In this document: positions 60,901-64,000 of the stretch, in pieces | Position numbering within the stretch: the stretch's first letter is position 1 | Layout: each line of letters begins with the position of its first letter | Source: Lysobacter lycopersici | GTDB taxonomy: Bacteria; Pseudomonadota; Gammaproteobacteria; Xanthomonadales; Xanthomonadaceae | Length of the DNA: 64,000 bases | Assembly: GCF_007556775.1 (NCBI RefSeq) | Contig: NZ_CP041742.1 | Location: 1,626,001-1,690,000 of the forward strand | Direction of reading: 5' to 3' | The notes under the pieces: generated by a model | Database searches by the model: none | What the model was told of the DNA's origin: nothing | Seen by the model: the letters and a program-made list of their open reading frames with translations, nothing else | Translations under genes and position numbers: made by a program

Positions 60901-61093
60901 CAACATCTACGTCAACCGCAATCAGATCGGCGCGGTGGTCGGCGTGCAGCCGTTCGGCGGGCAGAAGTTGTCCGGCACCGGCCCCAAGGCCGGCGGCCCG
61001 CACTACCTGCCGCGCTTCGCCACCGAGAAGACGGTGACCATCAACACCACCGCGGCCGGTGGCAATGCGAGTTTGCTGACGCTGGGGGATTGA
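57908..61093 (+). CDS. putA: Bifunctional proline dehydrogenase / L-glutamate gamma-semialdehyde dehydrogenase (no DNA-binding domain)
   Basis: 1061 residues, GTG start. The N-terminal half is the FAD-dependent proline dehydrogenase barrel (LTIDAEETDRLELSLDL, RLVKGAYWDSEVKRAQVEG, YEFQKLHGMG); the C-terminal half is the aldehyde dehydrogenase (ISPWNFPLAIFAGQVAAGL, AETGGQNALI, catalytic Cys in SAGQRCSAARVLF). Converts proline to glutamate via channelled P5C. The N-terminal ribbon-helix-helix repressor domain of E. coli PutA is absent and length is about 260 shorter, so it should not self-repress; regulation must come from elsewhere. The start is upstream of the usual MTRILSPELP-like helix region. 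Confidence 0.96.
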   Translation: MTRILSPELPAPPEPARAAITAAWTLDEAAHVRELLAAARQPDADRAAIQATASDLVRRVRARAADQGAIEAFMRQYDLGSEEGVLLMCVAEALLRIPDAETADRLIRDKLGEADWKRHLGQSDSVLVNASTWGLMLTGHLVDLADATKRDVHGAFKRLVGRVGEPVVRLAVRQAMRIMGHQFVMGRTISEALARSRKGANAAYRYSFDMLGEGALTQADADRYLVAYRKAIDSIGSTGPFADVFAAPSISVKLSALHPRYEHAKRARVLAELGPRLLELSQLAKKYGIGLTIDAEETDRLELSLDLIFQVLADPSLQGWDGFGIVVQAYQKRAPFVIDYIAAQARKLGRRIPVRLVKGAYWDSEVKRAQVEGQAGYPVFTRKPNTDVSYQANARRLLGNIDAIYPMFATHNAQTIAAIHRMAQGMVGGARDDGRFRYEFQKLHGMGDDLYAEVIPRERLDVPCRVYAPVGSHEDLLPYLVRRLLENGANSSFVNRITDESVPVEDLVRDPVETVSAFDSIPHPRIPLPRDLYRAQGHDRDNSMGINLANDDQLRALAEQVNAASTGEWHAIPLVPGASDGAATVDVTNPADRRQVVGQWQPADTATVEKALQNAVAAQPAWDRTPVASRAAILEHAADLLEQRMPQFIALCTREAGKTIPDGVAEVREAVDFLRYYAGEARRQFAVEPLPGPTGESNSLQLSGRGAFVCISPWNFPLAIFAGQVAAGLAAGNSVIAKPAEQTNLVGFEAVKLLHEAGVPKDVLQFLPGDGATVGAALTRDPRVAGVAFTGSTDTARAINRALAARDAAIGVLIAETGGQNALIADSSALPEQLVKDALASAFTSAGQRCSAARVLFVQDDIADKVVHMLAGAMAELSVGDPGLLSTDVGPVIDADAKALLDEHAGRMQGSAKLIAEAKLGPGTEHGTFFAPRAWELQSLSQLTRENFGPALHVVRWKADELDKVVDAINDSGYGLTLGIHSRIDETVDRIVSRANVGNIYVNRNQIGAVVGVQPFGGQKLSGTGPKAGGPHYLPRFATEKTVTINTTAAGGNASLLTLGD

Positions 61094-61166
61094 GTCTCCA
61101 ACAGGATTAACGCCCGAATGCGGGGAAAACTGTAATCAGACGTCGCATGGAGAGTTCCAAGAGGCC

Positions 61167-61382
61167 ATGACAGCAGCATCTTTTGCCAAGGGTCTTTCCT
61201 ATCTGGTGCTTCTACCTGGCATCGCTGGCTTGGCCATTGCAGTCCTGTTTGGAGCTTCACAGAGCCCTATTGCTATTTGGTTCAATGCGCATTGGTGGCA
61301 ACTGTTTCTCGCCTGCACTGCTGCTCATGGAGCGCTTCGGATGGTTTCACATATTTCGGACAGACGATCTCGCCGAGCTTAG
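61167..61382 (+). CDS. Small membrane protein of unknown function, possible integron cassette relic
   Basis: 71 residues: a membrane segment GLSYLVLLPGIAGLAIAVLFG and a second around WWQLFLACTAAHGALRMVS, then a basic tail RRSRRA. Low GC relative to putA and the MazG-like gene. Its stop is followed by 18 bases identical to the left half of the attC of cassette 5. It resembles the small membrane ORFs in the array in size and style. Confidence 0.55.
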   Translation: MTAASFAKGLSYLVLLPGIAGLAIAVLFGASQSPIAIWFNAHWWQLFLACTAAHGALRMVSHISDRRSRRA

Positions 61383-61396
61383 GCTTGCGTCATTCG

Positions 61397-61414
61397 ACAA
61401 TTCATTCAAGCCGA
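61397..61414 (+). repeat. Half-attC sequence identical to 18 bases of the integron attC
   Basis: ACAATTCATTCAAGCCGA is identical to 36854-36871 in the attC of cassette 5. The preceding bases (CATTCG) no longer form a core RYYYAAC, and no right half follows. It lies about 24 kb from the array. Confidence 0.6.
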
Positions 61415-61436
61415 ACCTCCTACGCAGCGACACAAC

Positions 61437-61763
61437 ATGAAATTCAGCGATCTTGAAAAGTCCGCGCTGCAGTTGAACGATCTCTACGAACAGCTCGAGA
61501 CCAAGCGGTGGGGACGCGCCTGGACCACGCAGGAACTCGCCCTCGGTTTCATGGGCGACGTCGGCGACCTGGCGAAACTCATCCAGGCGAACGCCGGCAT
61601 CCGCGACATCGACGACTGCAAGGCGAAACTCGGCCACGAACTGTCGGACTGCCTGTGGTCGATCCTCGTGCTCGCGCACAAATGCGGCATCGACTTGGAA
61701 ACCGAGTTCGCCAGGAACACCCGCGAACTGAGCGAGTACGTTTCCGGTGAACTGGACACCTGA
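61437..61763 (+). CDS. MazG-like nucleotide pyrophosphohydrolase-fold protein
   Basis: 108 residues, all helical. Pattern LALGFMGDVGDLAKLIQANAG ... KAKLGHELSDCLWSILVLAHKCGIDLETEFARN matches MazG-type proteins, in which acidic residues of two helices (GDVGDL and ELSDCLW) bind Mg. It may hydrolyse nucleoside triphosphates, but the first EExxE-type motif is reduced to GDVGD. The start lies just downstream of the half-attC, so it might also be an acquired gene, though its higher GC argues for a resident gene. Confidence 0.8.
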   Translation: MKFSDLEKSALQLNDLYEQLETKRWGRAWTTQELALGFMGDVGDLAKLIQANAGIRDIDDCKAKLGHELSDCLWSILVLAHKCGIDLETEFARNTRELSEYVSGELDT

Positions 61764-61811
61764 CAAAAACCTGCACGGCAACGCAAACCTACTGATGCTG
61801 GAGTATTGAAC

Positions 61812-61935
61812 CCCTGCCTTTCCCTCTCCCCTTTGTGGGAGAGGGTGGCGCGTAGCGCCGGGAGAGGGGAATCATTGCGACAAACGCCCCTCTCCTGCCC
61901 TTCGGGCATCCTCCCCCACGAGGGGGGAGGAAAAA
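61812..61935. repeat. GC-rich intergenic inverted repeats
   Basis: Contains CCCTCTCCCCTTTGTGGGAGAGGG, GGCGC-GTA-GCGCC and CTCCCCCACGAGGGGGGAG elements, like those at 21878-22062 and 32586-32690. No gene is seen in this stretch. Confidence 0.7.
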
Positions 61936-61945
61936 GCAAACGCAA

Positions 61946-61976
61946 CAAAAAAGCCCCGCCGAAGCGGGGCTTTTTC
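61946..61976. terminator. Bidirectional intrinsic terminator between MazG-like gene and fadL
   Basis: A-run, then 9-bp stem AAGCCCCGC (61951-61959), loop CGAA, GCGGGGCTT (61964-61972), then T-run. Poly-U results on both strands, so it can end both the plus-strand MazG-like transcript and the minus-strand fadL transcript. Confidence 0.93.
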
Positions 61977-61995
61977 GTGACGATGACGCGTTCGA

Positions 61996-63411
61996 TCAGA
62001 AGCGGTACTGCGCGGCGACGCCGAACAGGTCGGCATGGCCGTGGAAATCGCCGGTCAGCTCCGTTCCGAGCGAGGTGAACGCATCGATGCTCGGGCTCTT
62101 GATGCTGATGTGCTGGTAGGCCGCGTCGATGCTCAGCGCATCGGTCGCATGCCAGGTCACGCCGACCGAGAGCAGGGTGCGGTCGTTGTCGGGCAGGCGC
62201 GGGGTGCGCGTGTCGTCGTGGGTCGGGGTCTCGTCCTTGGCCACGCCACCGCGCAGGGTCCAGGCGGGGTTGATGTCCCATTCCGCGCCCAGCGACACCA
62301 GCGTGCTGTCCCTCCACTCGAAGCCTTCGCTCGACGGCGCCTGGTAGGGATTCTCGAAATGGATGTCGACCGACTTCAGCGAATGCCAATCGGTGCGCTG
62401 CACGTCGCCCATCAGGCGGAACGAATCGGTGAAGTCGTAGCGCAGGCTGAGGGTATCGGTGCTCGGCGTGGTCAGCGCGGCGCTGGCATTGGTCGGCACG
62501 AAGCCGTTGCCGAGCGCGAGCAGGGTCGGGAGCTGCGCGTAGCAGGGGTTACCCGCCGGCGCCAACATGCATTGCGCGGCCATCTGCCGGAACAGCGGCT
62601 GCGTGCCCGCGAACGAGGCCGGCGCGTTGAAGGTGGCGTCGCCCTTGATGTCCTGGTCGATTTCCGAGCGGTGCGAATAGCCGATCGCGAACCGATCGGT
62701 CGGGCGCCATTCGAAACCGGCGACCCAGCCGAAACCATGCGAATCGCCGCTGACCTTGGCCAGGCCATCGGCCGTGCCCGGGATCGCGCCGGGGATACCG
62801 GCGGAAGCCATGATCAGGCCGTAGTCGACCATTTCCGACAAGGTGACGTCGGCCTTCTCGTAGATGAAGCCGAGGCCGACCGAGAAGCGCGGATCCAGCT
62901 TGACCGCCGCCGACAGGGTCAGGTCGACGGTCTTCACGTCCGAGGTCACGGCGTTGTAGCGCCCGACCCAGTCGCTGTCGTATTCGGTCTTGAGGCCGAA
63001 CGGCGCGCTGACGCTGGCGCCAAGGGTGAGCTTCTCGAGCGCGCCGTGCATCGGGAACACCGCCGCGATCGCCGGCACCGGGGTCGCGTCGCCCGGATCA
63101 CCGCCGTTGCCGCCGCTGACCGGCATGCCGAGCGCATTGTGCGCGCTGCCGTCGAACTTGGCGGTGAGGTCGATGACGGTGACGTCGGCCTGGACCGTGT
63201 TCTGGTCGATGAAGCCCATCGCGCCGGGGTTGTTGCTGACCACCGCGGCATCGCCGTTGGCGACGGCGGTGCCGGCCTGGCTGCGGCCGAGGTTCTTGAC
63301 GCTGTTCTCGCGCAGCTGGAAGCCCGAGGCATGCGCCTGGCCGAAGGCGAGCGCGCCGGCGATGCCGATTGCAAGCGCGGAAAACTGGGTGAAGCGGGAA
63401 GCGTTGGACAT
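61996..63411 (-). CDS. FadL/OmpP1/TodX-family outer membrane transport protein
   Basis: 471 residues. Signal peptide (ALAIGIAGALAFGQAHA), then the FadL N-terminal hatch SGFQLRENSVKNLGRSQAGTAV and NNPGAMGF (NPA-like motif), followed by a beta-barrel ending in AAQYRF with terminal Phe. Takes up long-chain fatty acids or other hydrophobic compounds. Both a promoter candidate and a bidirectional terminator frame it. Confidence 0.93.
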   Translation of the reverse strand: MSNASRFTQFSALAIGIAGALAFGQAHASGFQLRENSVKNLGRSQAGTAVANGDAAVVSNNPGAMGFIDQNTVQADVTVIDLTAKFDGSAHNALGMPVSGGNGGDPGDATPVPAIAAVFPMHGALEKLTLGASVSAPFGLKTEYDSDWVGRYNAVTSDVKTVDLTLSAAVKLDPRFSVGLGFIYEKADVTLSEMVDYGLIMASAGIPGAIPGTADGLAKVSGDSHGFGWVAGFEWRPTDRFAIGYSHRSEIDQDIKGDATFNAPASFAGTQPLFRQMAAQCMLAPAGNPCYAQLPTLLALGNGFVPTNASAALTTPSTDTLSLRYDFTDSFRLMGDVQRTDWHSLKSVDIHFENPYQAPSSEGFEWRDSTLVSLGAEWDINPAWTLRGGVAKDETPTHDDTRTPRLPDNDRTLLSVGVTWHATDALSIDAAYQHISIKSPSIDAFTSLGTELTGDFHGHADLFGVAAQYRF

Positions 63412-63511
63412 GGAACGGTCTCCGATGGATTTTTGGTCTGTGCGGCCGCGCTACGGCAACCTGCACCGGCACCCATCGGATTCTCCCTCCCCGACGGTCG
63501 ACGCCGACCAT

Positions 63512-63540
63512 ACTATAGCGAAGGTTTAACCCTTCGGTAA
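63512..63540 (-). promoter_or_regulatory. Candidate sigma-70 promoter of fadL with overlapping imperfect palindrome
   Basis: Read on the minus strand: TTACCG (-35) 17 bases TATAGT (-10). The spacer contains the near-palindrome GAAGGGTTAAACCTTC (63520-63535; seven of eight pairs). Start of transcription would be about 100 bases before the fadL ATG. A repressor binding here would block the promoter; the identity of the regulator is not known. Confidence 0.45.
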
Positions 63541-63587
63541 CATCCCGGAAGCCACGGAAACGGGGCGATTTCCCCCCGGAGCGGTTC

Positions 63588-64000
63588 ATGTTCGTCAGCC
63601 TGCCCCGCCGCCACCGCCCCAGCCTGCGCTGGGCCTGCCCGCTGCTGTTCGGGCTGCTGTGGCTGGCGTTCTTCTGGTACAGCACCCGGGCCCCGGCGGC
63701 CCAGCAAGCCCTGCTCCAGGCCTGGGGCGCGCTCGATGGCGGTCCCGGCACCCGGCTGGACCTGCAAGCCGTGCTGCGCCTGTTCACCGCCCTGTTCCTG
63801 CACGCCGGCTGGGCGCACCTGCTCGGCAACCTCGTGTTCCTGCTGATCTTCGGCCTGCCCGCCGAGAAAGTGCTGGGCCCGTGGCGGTTCCTGCTGCTGT
63901 TCCTGATCGGCGGCGCGATCGCCAACTTGGCTGCCGTGCTGGTGCTGGCCGGTCCGCGCAGCATCATCATCGGCGCCAGCGGCGCGATTTCCGCGCTGAT
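63588..64000 (+). CDS. Rhomboid family intramembrane serine protease (partial, truncated by window end)
   Basis: The first 137 codons are visible: MFVSLPRRHRPSLRWACPLL, several membrane segments, loop-1 region, then LFLHAGWAHLLGNLVFLLIFG (rhomboid H-x4-H-x3-N pattern at His72, His77 and Asn81) and GASGAIS with the catalytic Ser131. The catalytic His lies beyond base 64000. Cleaves membrane proteins within the bilayer. Divergent from fadL. Confidence 0.9.
   Translation, partial: MFVSLPRRHRPSLRWACPLLFGLLWLAFFWYSTRAPAAQQALLQAWGALDGGPGTRLDLQAVLRLFTALFLHAGWAHLLGNLVFLLIFGLPAEKVLGPWRFLLLFLIGGAIANLAAVLVLAGPRSIIIGASGAISAL

Noticed and set aside
57887..61003. Over 1000-codon minus-strand frame antisense to putA
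   Set aside because: Low-complexity His/Arg/Ala/Asp composition and complete overlap with putA, which has recognisable catalytic motifs.

Overview
The window is a high-GC chromosomal segment from a gammaproteobacterium, most likely of the Xanthomonadaceae/Lysobacteraceae (Lysobacter/Luteimonas/Thermomonas-like). The evidence is the gene content: a three-domain CGFS glutaredoxin-rhodanese, plant-type GshA, an SDR pteridine reductase beside folate genes, a large TonB-dependent receptor, the coxB-coxA-ctaG-coxC / SURF1-ctaA-ctaB block, and GC-rich intergenic hairpin repeats. No rRNA, tRNA, CRISPR array, prophage or IS element was recognised.

Layout. 1-14.6 kb: partial malic enzyme, a MATCAP-like metallopeptidase (DUF1704), rsgA, alanine-type aminotransferase, SGNH hydrolase and methyltransferase, polysaccharide deacetylase, Grx-rhodanese, a low-GC orphan, GFA/DUF924 pair, membrane diguanylate cyclase, OafA-type acyltransferase and DegV. 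14.6-27.4 kb: two orphans, a PP-loop ATPase, the formaldehyde-detoxification cluster adhC-gfa-fghA, a TPR lipoprotein, gshA, engB, cytochrome c4, two DsbA-like proteins and an EEP-family hydrolase. Glutathione made by GshA is the cofactor of the formaldehyde route. 27.5-33.9 kb: TonB receptor, soluble lytic transglycosylase, cca.

33.9-37.9 kb is the most notable region: a complete chromosomal integron. A full-length intI (minus strand, tail-to-tail with cca) faces an attI-like core and seven consecutive gene cassettes, each ending in a recognisable attC site with matching inverse core and core bases. All seven cassettes carry small unfamiliar ORFs, mostly predicted membrane, secreted or lipoproteins, with lower GC and different codon use from the chromosome. 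Two low-GC orphan genes elsewhere (8437-8811 and 61167-61382) are followed by half-attC-like sequences, suggesting relics of cassettes outside the array.

37.9-48.7 kb: VanZ-like protein, MidA, pteridine reductase, a DUF6159-like membrane protein, a FolB-FolK fusion, tsaD, then rpsU, yqeY, an orphan, GNAT and dnaG (an expanded rpsU-dnaG macromolecular synthesis region), and a CBS-containing ClC protein. 48.8-57.7 kb: aa3-type cytochrome c oxidase structural genes with Cu and heme A assembly factors, read on the minus strand. 57.9-64 kb: PutA without a DNA-binding domain, the cassette-relic candidate, a MazG-like protein, FadL, and the start of a rhomboid protease cut by the window edge.

Gene identities come from reading translated sequences and motifs; no database search was run, so family names rest on recognised motifs and organisation.
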